From positions 186,001-250,000 of the forward strand of contig CAKUZD010000003.1 of assembly GCA_934718275.1 (NCBI GenBank): 64,000 nucleotides of DNA. Reading direction: 5' to 3'. This DNA comes from an uncultured Candidatus Melainabacteria bacterium (GTDB taxonomy: Bacteria; Cyanobacteriota; Vampirovibrionia; Gastranaerophilales; Gastranaerophilaceae). The position numbers and the translations under genes were made by a program. A model generated the notes under the pieces. The model did no database searches and had not been told where the DNA came from. It saw only the letters and a program-made list of their open reading frames with translations. Positions 53,342 through 62,086 of this stretch are shown piece by piece; position 1 is the first letter of the stretch, and each line of letters begins with the position of its first letter.

Positions 53342-54868
53342 ATGTCAAAGAGAGTATTATTATGTATTATGGATGGTTGGGGAATTAGTAAAAATCACCC
53401 CGAGTTTGATGCAACAAAACTTGCACATCCTGTAAATGTTGATAGATTAGAAAAAGAATGTCCATCAATTTCAATTCATGCTGACGGGCAATATGTTGGT
53501 TTGCCTGATGGACAAATGGGAAATAGTGAAGTCGGGCACTTAAATTTAGGTGCAGGTCGTATTGTTCATCAAGATTTGTCGAGAATTAACAGAGCTATTA
53601 AAGACGGTTCTTTCTTTAAAAATGAAAAATTCTTGATGGCTATGAATCATGCAAAAGAAAATAATTCAGCTTTGCATATATTCGGTCTTGTTTCTACAGG
53701 TGGCGTTCATTCATCACTGGACCATTTGTTGGCATTGATTAAAATGGCTGCAGAAAACGGGTTAAAAAAAGTATATGTTCACGCTTTCTTAGATGGTAGA
53801 GATACTCCGCCTCAGAGTGCTTGTACTTTTCTTCAACCGGTTGAAGATGAATTGAAAAATTTGGGACTTCCTAAAGTTGCAACCATTATTGGCAGATTTT
53901 ATATTATGGATAGAGATAACCGTTGGGATAGAGTTGAAAAAGGTTACAACGCGTTGTTGTTGGGAGAAGGAGAACATGCTGAATCGGCTTGTGAAGGTGT
54001 AAAAGCATCTTATGAAAGAGGCGATAATGATGAATTTGTTCTACCAACAGTAATCGGTGGCGAAGAATCAAGAATTCATGATAATGATTCTGTTATTTTT
54101 ATTAACTTTAGACCTGACAGAGCAAGAGAAATCTCTAAAGCTCTTAACTTTAAAGATTTTGATGGTTTTGAAAGAAAGAAAGTTCTTAAAAATTTGTGTT
54201 ATGTAACTATGACAAGTTATAATGAGGACTTTACTTTCCCTGTAGCTTTCCCGAAAGAACATTTGGTAAATATTTTAGGAGATGTTTTGGAAGCTAACGG
54301 AATTCACCAATTTAGAACTGCTGAAACTGAAAAATATGCACATATTACATTTTTCTTTAATGGTGGAATTGACGAACCTCAACCTCATGAAACAAGAGTT
54401 CTTGTGCCTTCTCCAAAAGTTGCAACCTATGATTTACAACCGGAAATGAGTGCACCTGAAGTTTGTGAAAATGTATTAAAAGCAGTATCAAATCCTGAGT
54501 ACGGTTTTGTGTTAGTAAATTTTGCAAACCCTGATATGGTTGGTCATACAGGCGTTATTGCGGCTGCAGAAAAGGCTTGTCATGTTGTTGATGAATGTGT
54601 GGGTAAAATTGCAAAAGCTTGTGTTGAAAATAATGTAATCATGTTGTTGACAGCAGATCATGGTAATTCTGAAGTTATGGTAAATCCTGAAACAGGAAAA
54701 CCTCAAACAGCACACACAACAAATAAAGTTCCATTTGTTTTGATTAATGCTCCAAAAGATGTTCAATTGAAAGATGATGGTGCTTTATGTAATATTGCTC
54801 CTACTGTTTTGCAGTTGTTGGGTATTGAAAAACCTGTAGAAATGGATTGTGAGTCATTGATAAAGTAA
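53342..54868 (+). CDS. gpmI: 2,3-bisphosphoglycerate-independent phosphoglycerate mutase
   Basis: GpmI interconverts 3- and 2-phosphoglycerate in glycolysis/gluconeogenesis, using two Mn(II) ions. The 508-residue protein starts LLCIMDGWGISKNHPEFDAT (metal Asp in DGWG), with the catalytic serine in QMGNSEVGHLNLGAGRI (Ser62), LDGRDTPPQSA near 152, and the second metal site in LTADHGNSEVM near 439 and AHTTNKVPF near 458. Length is typical. The ATG has a GAGGA site. An imperfect inverted repeat follows the gene. Confidence 0.97.
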   Translation: MSKRVLLCIMDGWGISKNHPEFDATKLAHPVNVDRLEKECPSISIHADGQYVGLPDGQMGNSEVGHLNLGAGRIVHQDLSRINRAIKDGSFFKNEKFLMAMNHAKENNSALHIFGLVSTGGVHSSLDHLLALIKMAAENGLKKVYVHAFLDGRDTPPQSACTFLQPVEDELKNLGLPKVATIIGRFYIMDRDNRWDRVEKGYNALLLGEGEHAESACEGVKASYERGDNDEFVLPTVIGGEESRIHDNDSVIFINFRPDRAREISKALNFKDFDGFERKKVLKNLCYVTMTSYNEDFTFPVAFPKEHLVNILGDVLEANGIHQFRTAETEKYAHITFFFNGGIDEPQPHETRVLVPSPKVATYDLQPEMSAPEVCENVLKAVSNPEYGFVLVNFANPDMVGHTGVIAAAEKACHVVDECVGKIAKACVENNVIMLLTADHGNSEVMVNPETGKPQTAHTTNKVPFVLINAPKDVQLKDDGALCNIAPTVLQLLGIEKPVEMDCESLIK

Positions 54869-54880
54869 GTGAGTATAAAT

Positions 54881-54936
54881 AGTGAATGGTGAGTAATTTA
54901 TTTTAATTAATTTTTTAGGATTATTCACCATTTACT
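54881..54936. repeat. Imperfect inverted repeat after gpmI
   Basis: AGTGAATGGTGAGTAAT (54881-54897) pairs with ATTATTCACCATTTACT (54920-54936), 15 of 17 positions. It may terminate gpmI, or be a small interspersed palindromic repeat; there is no clean T run. Confidence 0.45.
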
Positions 54937-54969
54937 TTCTGCTTTTGGCTAAATATTAAAAGGACAACT

Positions 54970-57948
54970 ATGACAAATACTGAAAATAAAGCTTTAAATA
55001 TAGATTTTTCATTCAAAAAAAATAATGTTGACGAATTATTTTTTAATCTTTCAGAAAATCCTGAAGGATTTAAAAATAAAGATTTTCGCTATACATTAAG
55101 TTTGATTTATCAAACAGTTGAGGATGAGTTTGAGGGAGTTTTTTTAAGTCCGAATGCTCCAACGAGAAATACAGACTTTTTCCTTGTAAATAATAATGAC
55201 AAACTTTCTTTTTTTGTTACTCCGACAAATAATTTTCAGTATTATTTAAAATCTAAGGGCTCATTGTTCCGTTTTAAATCTGAAGTTATGGATGATAAAG
55301 TAGGCTATGCCATGAGCTTGGATTTAGTTATGGACTATTTTGGAGGCTTTGGTGATGTCGTTGATATTGAATCTTTAACTCCAACATTTATTTATTTAAA
55401 TAAGCTTACTTATTTCGTAATGAAGTTGATTGAAAAATTATATTTTATTCCGACAATAAAAAAGCGTGGAACAATGTTTAGAATTGTTTACGAACCTATT
55501 ATTAATTCTCAACAATTAGCTAGAATTATTAATCAATTTGAAGAATGTGTTCCGAGTAATTTGTTTATTAAAGGTGGTCAACCTAAAAATTTTGTAAATG
55601 ATTTTATTTATAATTATTTGAATTATGTTATTTATAAATTTTTGAATATTAAAGCGTATAAGTTTAAGGATGTTAAATCCGGAACTTATATGATAAAAGA
55701 TTTAGAACAACGAGCTGTTATGAAAGGGCATGATATAGCAGAAAGCCTTGCTCAATGGTTTGATGAACTTTATTTAGGTAAATATGATGTTATTCCTTTC
55801 TTTAAAATCGAAAAGATTGAAAATCAGGAATTATTCCGCTTAAAGGTTTATATAAAAAACAGAAAGACGAATGAAGATGTTTTGATAGATAAACTTTATA
55901 CTGATGAAGAAGTTTTTGGAGCAAATTCATCTGATATTGCCAGAATTGTTGAAAAACAGTTAAATTACGCAATTCGTTATATGCCGGAGTTGGAAGATTT
56001 ATTTGAAGATGAAGAAAAATTAGCTTTAGATTTGGATTTAAATCAAGTTTATAAAATAATTACTCAAACAGCTTATTATCTTCAAAAAGCACAAATTGAA
56101 GTTGTGTTGCCTAAAGAGTTGACAAATATTGTTATTCCTAGAGCCTCAATAAATGCAAGAGTGAAAAATTCGCGTTCGCAAGATTTGGCTGATATTTTTA
56201 ATAACAATTCATCATCAAAAATTTCTTTGGATGATATATTGGATTTCAAATATGAAATTGCTATTGGAAATGAAAAATTATCTATTGAAGAATTCAATAA
56301 ACTTATTGAAGGACAAAATGGTTTAATTAAGTATAAAAATAAATATGTTTTAATTGACCAAGAGGATACTAAGAAACTATTTGAGCAATTAGCAAAAGCC
56401 AACTTCAAATCTATGTCAAGGATGGAGTTAATTCATGCATCTATGTCTGGTCAATTGGCTCAGTATGATTTTGATTATGATGAAGCTTTTGCGAAAGTTA
56501 TTCAAGATTTTAACAAGCCGGTAGACGTTACTCCTCCAAAGACTTTAAATGGAGAATTAAGACCATACCAAATGACAGGTTTGAAATGGTTGTGGACAAA
56601 TATTTCAAAAGGTTTTGGCGCTTGTATGGCTGATGATATGGGATTAGGAAAAACTATTCAGGTTATCAGTTTGATTTTAAAAATGAAAGAAGAAGGTAAA
56701 TTGGATAAACCTGTTTTGGTTGTCTGTCCTACTACTTTAATGGGTAATTGGATGAAGGAACTTCAGCTTTTTGCCCCATCTTTAGATGCTGTTATTTATC
56801 ATGGCGCAGAAAGAAAATTGGAATTAAAACATGATGTAATTCTTACAACCTATGCAATTATGAGAATTGATGTAGAAGAATTAAAGAAAAATCAATGGGG
56901 AATGATAATTGTTGATGAAGCTCAAAATATCAAAAACCCTGATACCGCGCAGACTTTAGCTATCAAAATGCTTAAATCTGATGTAAAAATAGCTATGACC
57001 GGTACGCCGGTAGAAAATAGATTAACTGAATTGTGGTCTATATTTGATTTTATAAATCAAGGGTATTTGGGCTCTTTGAGAGAATTTCAAAAAAGTTATG
57101 CAATTCCTATTGAAAGATTTAAAGAGAATTCGCGTGCAGCAAAATTAAAAATGTCTGTTTCTCCGTTTGTATTAAGACGTTTGAAAACAGATAAACATGT
57201 AATCACAGATCTTCCTGAAAAAATGGTTATTAATGATTACTGTTATTTGTCAAAACCTCAAGCTGTTCTTTATGAAAAAACTCTTAATGAAATGATGGAA
57301 AAAATTTCCGGATTTACAGGAGTTAACAGGCGAGGTAATATTTTCAAACTTATTACAGCATTGAAACAAATTTGTAATCACCCATATCAGTTCCTAAAAG
57401 GAGGAGATATGAGTAGAGAAGCTTCAGGGAAAATGGATAAATGTATTTCAACAATTGAAAGTATTTTGTCTAATGATGAAAAAACACTTATCTTTACTCA
57501 GTACAAAGAAATGGGTGATATTTTGTGTAAAATAATTTCAGATGAATGCAATACAAATCCATTGTTCTTCCACGGTTCATTGACGGTGCCTCAAAGAGAA
57601 GATTTGATTACAAGGTTCCAAACAGAGGATGATGCCAAAATTATGGTGCTATCGTTAAAAGCAGGTGGTACAGGGTTGAACTTGACAAGTGCGACAAACG
57701 TTATTCACTACGACTTGTGGTGGAATCCTGCCGTTGAAGATCAGGCAACAGACAGAACGTATCGTATCGGACAGAATAAAAATGTAATGGTTCACAGAAT
57801 GATTACACTTGGTACTTTTGAAGAAAAAATTGACGAGATGTTGAAAGCCAAAAAAGAACTTGCTGATTTGGCGGTTTACGAAGGCGAAAAGATTATTACA
57901 GAGCTTTCAGACGAAGAAATCTACGAAATCTTTACATTATCAGCATAG
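54970..57948 (+). CDS. SNF2-family DNA-dependent ATPase
   Basis: The 992-residue protein has an N-terminal part (about 1-500) of unknown fold and a complete Snf2 ATPase: Walker A ACMADDMGLGKTIQVISLI (about 556-574), DEAQ box IIVDEAQNIKNP (about 645), ITALKQICNHPYQF (about 797), and HelicC with LKAGGTGLNLTSATNVIHYD and DQATDRTYRIGQ (about 895-935). Snf2 proteins remodel protein-DNA contacts; bacterial members are often RapA-like. The N-terminal domain is not RapA's Tudor-like part as far as I can see. The ATG follows AAAAGGAC. Confidence 0.9.
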   Translation: MTNTENKALNIDFSFKKNNVDELFFNLSENPEGFKNKDFRYTLSLIYQTVEDEFEGVFLSPNAPTRNTDFFLVNNNDKLSFFVTPTNNFQYYLKSKGSLFRFKSEVMDDKVGYAMSLDLVMDYFGGFGDVVDIESLTPTFIYLNKLTYFVMKLIEKLYFIPTIKKRGTMFRIVYEPIINSQQLARIINQFEECVPSNLFIKGGQPKNFVNDFIYNYLNYVIYKFLNIKAYKFKDVKSGTYMIKDLEQRAVMKGHDIAESLAQWFDELYLGKYDVIPFFKIEKIENQELFRLKVYIKNRKTNEDVLIDKLYTDEEVFGANSSDIARIVEKQLNYAIRYMPELEDLFEDEEKLALDLDLNQVYKIITQTAYYLQKAQIEVVLPKELTNIVIPRASINARVKNSRSQDLADIFNNNSSSKISLDDILDFKYEIAIGNEKLSIEEFNKLIEGQNGLIKYKNKYVLIDQEDTKKLFEQLAKANFKSMSRMELIHASMSGQLAQYDFDYDEAFAKVIQDFNKPVDVTPPKTLNGELRPYQMTGLKWLWTNISKGFGACMADDMGLGKTIQVISLILKMKEEGKLDKPVLVVCPTTLMGNWMKELQLFAPSLDAVIYHGAERKLELKHDVILTTYAIMRIDVEELKKNQWGMIIVDEAQNIKNPDTAQTLAIKMLKSDVKIAMTGTPVENRLTELWSIFDFINQGYLGSLREFQKSYAIPIERFKENSRAAKLKMSVSPFVLRRLKTDKHVITDLPEKMVINDYCYLSKPQAVLYEKTLNEMMEKISGFTGVNRRGNIFKLITALKQICNHPYQFLKGGDMSREASGKMDKCISTIESILSNDEKTLIFTQYKEMGDILCKIISDECNTNPLFFHGSLTVPQREDLITRFQTEDDAKIMVLSLKAGGTGLNLTSATNVIHYDLWWNPAVEDQATDRTYRIGQNKNVMVHRMITLGTFEEKIDEMLKAKKELADLAVYEGEKIITELSDEEIYEIFTLSA

Positions 57949-57986
57949 TTTTTTTATTTAGATTGATTGCAAACTATTACTGCTAC

Positions 57987-58014
57987 TTGAAAAATTTTTT
58001 ATTTAAGTTATAAT
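57987..58014 (+). promoter_or_regulatory. rpsU promoter
   Basis: TTGAAA (57987-57992), 16 bp, TATAAT (58009-58014). Confidence 0.7.
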
Positions 58015-58062
58015 ATATAGAGTAATACTAAAATCAAGACCATAAAGGTGGTGAAAACATAA

Positions 58063-58236
58063 ATGGCAGAAGTAAAAGTTGGCGAAAACGAATCAATTGA
58101 AAGCGCATTACGTCGTTTCAAGAAAAAAATTCAAAAAGCTGGTATCCTTTCAGAAGTAAAAAAACGTGAAAGATATGAAAAACCAAGCGTAAAAAGAAAA
58201 CGTAAATCTGAAGCAGCTAGAAAAAGAAAAGTGTAA
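58063..58236 (+). CDS. rpsU: Ribosomal protein S21
   Basis: The 57-residue protein is a typical S21: ESIESALRRFKKKIQKAGIL, then a Lys/Arg-rich C-terminus ending KRKRKSEAARKRKV. It is part of the 30S platform and is needed for initiation on most mRNAs. The ATG at 58063 follows AAAGGTGGTG. Preceded by its own promoter and followed by a terminator, it is a single-gene unit. Confidence 0.95.
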   Translation: MAEVKVGENESIESALRRFKKKIQKAGILSEVKKRERYEKPSVKRKRKSEAARKRKV

Positions 58237-58256
58237 TCGGATTTGTAATATATTGA

Positions 58257-58292
58257 AAAGAGGTTAGTTTTAATAAACTAATCTCTTTTTTA
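58257..58292 (+). terminator. rpsU terminator
   Basis: AAAGAGGTTAGTTT (58257-58270) pairs with AAACTAATCTCTTT (58275-58288) with one G:U, followed by TTTTATT. Confidence 0.8.
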
Positions 58293-58415
58293 TTAGCAAA
58301 GAAAATTGGATTTTCACCCTTGAGAGAGAGAATTTTTAGCAATCGAACGTGTGCTTACAAATTTAAGAGAGTAGTTAATTATCTGTTGGATTTGATAAGT
58401 TTTTTTTAATATATT

Positions 58416-58447
58416 AAAAAGGACTCTTTAATAAGAGTCCTTTTTTT
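58416..58447. terminator. Terminator of the activase-like gene
   Basis: AAAAAGGACTCTT (58416-58428) pairs perfectly with AAGAGTCCTTTTT (58433-58445); A and T runs at both sides make it bidirectional. Confidence 0.8.
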
Positions 58448-58455
58448 ATATATTT

Positions 58456-59535
58456 TTAGTGTTTTGTTTCAATGTAATTAGTGTTAGGAATATATGTATT
58501 TTCGCCATTTATTTCAATTTTATTAATTATTTTTGCGCGTTTTTTGCGGAAAAGCATATCAACAAAAGCTTCCAATCTTGTTATAAAGCCTGCTTCTCCG
58601 GTCTGTTCATCAATTGTTAGATTTAATAATGGTTTATTAAATCTCTTTGCTTTTCTCGTAATTCTTTCAATCATTAAGGAATCCGGACCACAACCAAAAG
58701 CAGTAACAGTAATCATTCCATCAATTTTATTGTCTTTCATAAAATGTCCGGCTGCACCTGTCATTTCTCGCTCATTTGCCCAATACATATCTTGTCCGAG
58801 AGCTTTTATTCCATCATCCATTTGTTCTTTTGATAATTGTAATGATGAATAAACTTTAACATCCATCTTTTCAAGCTTATCAAAAATTTTCATAGAAGCT
58901 CGTTCATCAAAAATATTGTATCCATGAGCAATTAAGGCAATTGAAATCGGATATTCTTTTGTTTGATTTTCAATGAATACTTTTCCTTGTAAAGCGTAGT
59001 TCATAGCCTTTTGGTAACTCATGCCTGATTTTGACATTATATGAAAATTATTATAGGTTCTCCAACCTGCCTTAGATGCTTTTTTGATTTTTTCGCTATC
59101 TGTAATTCCAAAAGGAGCAACCATTTCTGCTAAAAAATCATATAATCCTTGATTCTTTTCGGATTTATCAAGAGTAGCTTCAATCATTGTAAAGTCTCTT
59201 TTTACAACGTTTCTAACCAAATCAGGTAAACCTCTGATTTTTGAACAGTTATAAATTTTTGGAGCAATAGATTGAATTGAAGGAACTAAAATTTTGTCAA
59301 TTCCTTTATCTATTAAATTTAAAACGTGTCCTATATATATTTTTATTGGGAGACAAGTTTCTGTAACTACAAGAGAAGAACCACTAGACATAGTCTGTTT
59401 TGTAGTAATGTCTGATAAGACTATTTTTATTCCCAAGTCTGTAAAAAATCCATAATAAAATGGGTAATCATTATAAAAAGACATTCCTCTTGGTATGCCT
59501 ATTGTCATATTGTTATTTTGAGTATTATTTTCCAC
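58456..59535 (-). CDS. Acyl-CoA dehydratase activase-related protein, second copy
   Basis: The 359-residue protein resembles that at 31846: IGIPRGMSFYNDYPFYYGFF, VTETCLPIKIYIGHVLNLID, SIAPKIYNCSKIRGLPD, TAFGCGPDSLMIERI and the shared end DEQTGEAGFITRLEAFVDML. Conserved Cys residues suggest a Fe-S cluster, as in 2-hydroxyacyl-CoA dehydratases and DUF2229 activase parts. No ASKHA ATPase motif is present. The GTG at 59535 has AAGGGGA at suitable distance; an ATG nine codons inside is an alternative. It is a single gene with its own terminator, facing away from rsmE. Confidence 0.8.
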   Translation of the reverse strand: MENNTQNNNMTIGIPRGMSFYNDYPFYYGFFTDLGIKIVLSDITTKQTMSSGSSLVVTETCLPIKIYIGHVLNLIDKGIDKILVPSIQSIAPKIYNCSKIRGLPDLVRNVVKRDFTMIEATLDKSEKNQGLYDFLAEMVAPFGITDSEKIKKASKAGWRTYNNFHIMSKSGMSYQKAMNYALQGKVFIENQTKEYPISIALIAHGYNIFDERASMKIFDKLEKMDVKVYSSLQLSKEQMDDGIKALGQDMYWANEREMTGAAGHFMKDNKIDGMITVTAFGCGPDSLMIERITRKAKRFNKPLLNLTIDEQTGEAGFITRLEAFVDMLFRKKRAKIINKIEINGENTYIPNTNYIETKH

Positions 59536-59625
59536 AGTAAATCCCCTTTACTACTTTTATAATACTTCAAAATAAAAATTTTTGCCATCAAATTATTAAA
59601 ATGTTACAATCAATTTTATTTTTTG

Positions 59626-59655
59626 TTGATGACAAAATTGTAGTTTTGATATATT
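59626..59655 (+). promoter_or_regulatory. rsmE promoter
   Basis: TTGATG (59626-59631), 18 bp, TATATT (59650-59655). Confidence 0.5.
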
Positions 59656-59674
59656 ATATTGGCAAGGAGTTTGT

Positions 59675-60424
59675 ATGCCGCATTTCTTTATAAAATCAAG
59701 TGACGTAAATAATAATAAAATACTTCTTTCTGACAAAGATACCATAAATCATCTTGTAAAATCTTTGAGAGTTAGAAATGGAGAAAAATTATTACTTATT
59801 GATGAAAATCAGGTGCAGTATGAGACAATTATTCAGGATGTTTCTAATAAAGAAATTTTAGTTAGTATTGAAAATTTTTATAAATCTGAAAGAAGTCTTT
59901 TATTTAAATTGTATTTGGCCCAAGCTCCTTTAAGAAGTGATGCTCAAAATTCTGTCATGGAAAAAGCAACAGAGCTGGGTGTGGATGGAGTTTATCCTGT
60001 TTACACAGATAATTGTGCTTTGGCTTCATCTGTGATAGAAAAGAAAATTCCAAAATGGCAGCGAATTATGTATGAGGCATCTAAACAATGTGAACGGGCT
60101 TATATTCCAACTTGTTTCGATTTAATAAAATTAGATGCTATTTTAAAATTAAGAGATAATGGTTATAAAGTAATTGCTTTTTGTGAACGTTTAGCAAATT
60201 TGTCTTTGCATGAATATTGCAAAGAATTTCCAATTAAAGAAAATGATAGATTAGTAGTTGTAATTGGGCCTGAAGGTGGCTTCTCTCAACGAGAATTTGA
60301 TTTTTTTAAGGAAAATCAAGTTCCAATGTTAACTTTAGGAGAATTGATTTTGAAGGCAGATACAGCTGTTACGGTAGCGTTAGGAAACATAATTTATGAA
60401 TTCAATAATTATAGACAAAATTAA
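59675..60424 (+). CDS. rsmE: 16S rRNA (uracil1498-N3)-methyltransferase
   Basis: RsmE methylates U1498 of 16S rRNA using SAM. The 249-residue protein has an N-terminal PUA-like part (INHLVKSLRVRNGEKLLLID) and the SPOUT trefoil-knot domain with QAPLRSDAQNSVMEKATELGV (about 87-107), VVIGPEGGFSQREFDFF (about 194-210) and LTLGELILKADTAVTVAL near the end. Length is typical. The ATG follows AAGGAG. The end overlaps the following tRNA nucleotidyltransferase by 29 bases, so they share an mRNA. Confidence 0.94.
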   Translation: MPHFFIKSSDVNNNKILLSDKDTINHLVKSLRVRNGEKLLLIDENQVQYETIIQDVSNKEILVSIENFYKSERSLLFKLYLAQAPLRSDAQNSVMEKATELGVDGVYPVYTDNCALASSVIEKKIPKWQRIMYEASKQCERAYIPTCFDLIKLDAILKLRDNGYKVIAFCERLANLSLHEYCKEFPIKENDRLVVVIGPEGGFSQREFDFFKENQVPMLTLGELILKADTAVTVALGNIIYEFNNYRQN

Positions 60425-61793
60425 ATCAGATACAATTTTATCGAAAATATTAAGTAATTTTGATAATGAAATATATTTGGTCGGAGGAACTGTTCGGAAT
60501 TATTATATGGGACTGGAAAGTACCGATAGAGATATTGTTGTTATGGATGAAGATGCAAGAAGTTTTTCTGTAAAACTTGCAGAGTTATTGAATGCAACAT
60601 TTGTTCCTTTAGATGAAGAAAATAAAATCTATCGTTTGGTGTTGAAAGACAAAGTTAATTATATTGATGTAACAAATCCTGTTGGTGATTCAATAGAAAA
60701 AGATTTAATGCGCAGGGATTTAACGATAAATGCTATTGCTGTAAATATTAGAAACGGAGAGCTGATAGATATTTCCGGCGGAGTTACTGATATAAAAAAT
60801 AAGTGTCTTAATTATGTAAACGAATTAAATTTTGTGGATGATCCGTTAAGATTGCTTAGAATTTATCGTTTTCAGGCATTGTTTGGCTTTGAGCTTGCTC
60901 CGGAAGCTGTTAATGCTGTTTGTAAATATGCCAACTTAATTCATAAACCTGCTGTAGAAAGGATAAATCATGAAATAATGGCTCTATTTTCAGGAAAGTA
61001 TGCCGATAAAACTCTTGAAAATATGAATAAAACTTGGATTTTAGAAGAAATTTTTCCTTTTGTGACAGAATTAAAGCGCGTACCTCCAAATTCTCATCAC
61101 CATTTAGATTTATTCCATCATTCTATTGAAACAGTGAAGCAGGTTCAAATTCTATATGATAATGCTTCTGATGATGTGAAAGAGCATTTGGATAAAGTTG
61201 ATTTTGGCGGTTTTTCTCGTCTTGCTCATTTAAAATTAGCAGCTTTTATGCATGATATTGGGAAATTTTCAACTTGGACAATTGAAGATGGAAAACATAG
61301 ATTTATTAAACATGACGATGTTGGCGCTAAATTGGCTGTTAAGTTTTTGAAAAAATTACATTTTTCAAATAAACAAATTGACTATATTTCAACAATGGTA
61401 AAATATCATATTTATCCTTCTCATGTAATGAATGCTCCACAAATTACTGAAAAAATAATGATGCGCTTTGTTCGAAAAATGGGTGATAATTCAATTGATG
61501 ACATAATTTTGGCACAAGCAGACCGATTATCTGCCAGGGGGCCGGAAATAACTGATGAAGTTGTTGAGAGAAATATTACATATTTGAATATGCTGCTAAA
61601 ATTTTATTTAGAGGCTAGAGAAACATTAAAACCACTTCCGAAATTATTGTCAGGAAATGATGTAATGAAAATATTGGATATCAAGCCTTCAAAGAAACTT
61701 GGCGAAATAATGGATGCTTTGCATGAAGCTCAGCTGTCAGGAGAGGTTATAACGAAAGAACATGCTGTTGAATTTGTCAAAAAGCTTGTTTAG
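60396..61793 (+). CDS. cca: CCA tRNA nucleotidyltransferase / poly(A) polymerase family
   Basis: The 465-residue protein is a class II nucleotidyltransferase: YLVGGTVRNYYMGLESTDRD (about 27-46) with the catalytic DRD, DLMRRDLTINAIAVN, FVDDPLRLLRIYRFQALFGF, followed by an HD domain (HHHLDLFHHSIETVK; AAFMHDIGKFSTW). CCA-adding and poly(A) enzymes of this class cannot be separated by eye. It completes or repairs tRNA 3' ends. The start codon lies inside rsmE (29-base overlap), so translation may be coupled. It is the last gene of the rsmE unit. Confidence 0.9.
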   Translation: MNSIIIDKIKSDTILSKILSNFDNEIYLVGGTVRNYYMGLESTDRDIVVMDEDARSFSVKLAELLNATFVPLDEENKIYRLVLKDKVNYIDVTNPVGDSIEKDLMRRDLTINAIAVNIRNGELIDISGGVTDIKNKCLNYVNELNFVDDPLRLLRIYRFQALFGFELAPEAVNAVCKYANLIHKPAVERINHEIMALFSGKYADKTLENMNKTWILEEIFPFVTELKRVPPNSHHHLDLFHHSIETVKQVQILYDNASDDVKEHLDKVDFGGFSRLAHLKLAAFMHDIGKFSTWTIEDGKHRFIKHDDVGAKLAVKFLKKLHFSNKQIDYISTMVKYHIYPSHVMNAPQITEKIMMRFVRKMGDNSIDDIILAQADRLSARGPEITDEVVERNITYLNMLLKFYLEARETLKPLPKLLSGNDVMKILDIKPSKKLGEIMDALHEAQLSGEVITKEHAVEFVKKLV

Positions 61794-61827
61794 TATATAA
61801 AAAAGGCATATTTTGTAACTTAATAAA

Positions 61828-61840
61828 TGTAAACTTTACA
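61828..61840. promoter_or_regulatory. TGTAAA-C-TTTACA dyad, copy 3
   Basis: Perfect 6+6 dyad with one central base in the AT-rich gap between cca and the 62087 gene. The rest of the gap (61794-62086) is AT-rich and holds, apart from this, only the hairpin and the -10 box listed here. Confidence 0.4.
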
Positions 61841-61995
61841 ATTATTTACAAATAATTTTTTTGATTTTTTTTATAAAATTTGATGTATTTAATTATTTTT
61901 TATTGAGTTTTTTTATAAATATTTAAATTTTTTGTTTAAAATAACGCTATTTTTAATAAAAAAATCAAAAATCCATCTTAATATCTCTTTAACAT

Positions 61996-62023
61996 AATTG
62001 CTATAGATGGCAATTTTTTTTTT
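61996..62023 (+). terminator. Likely terminator after cca
   Basis: AATTGC (61996-62001) pairs with GCAATT (62010-62015), followed by a run of T. It lies about 200 bases after the cca stop. Confidence 0.5.
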
Positions 62024-62050
62024 GCCCGACTTTTAATATTACTGTGTAAT

Positions 62051-62058
62051 GGTATAAT
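62051..62058 (+). promoter_or_regulatory. Extended -10 box of the 62087 gene
   Basis: TATAAT (62053-62058) preceded by TGG. No -35 fits. The start would be about 20 bases before the ATG, with no clear ribosome-binding site. Confidence 0.45.
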
Positions 62059-62086
62059 AGTTGTGTAGTTTTAAACCAGACGTAAT

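Noticed and set aside
54970..57948. SNF2 helicase as part of a defence island
   Set aside because: Neighbours are gpmI and rpsU, no nuclease or methylase is near, and gene order looks like housekeeping.
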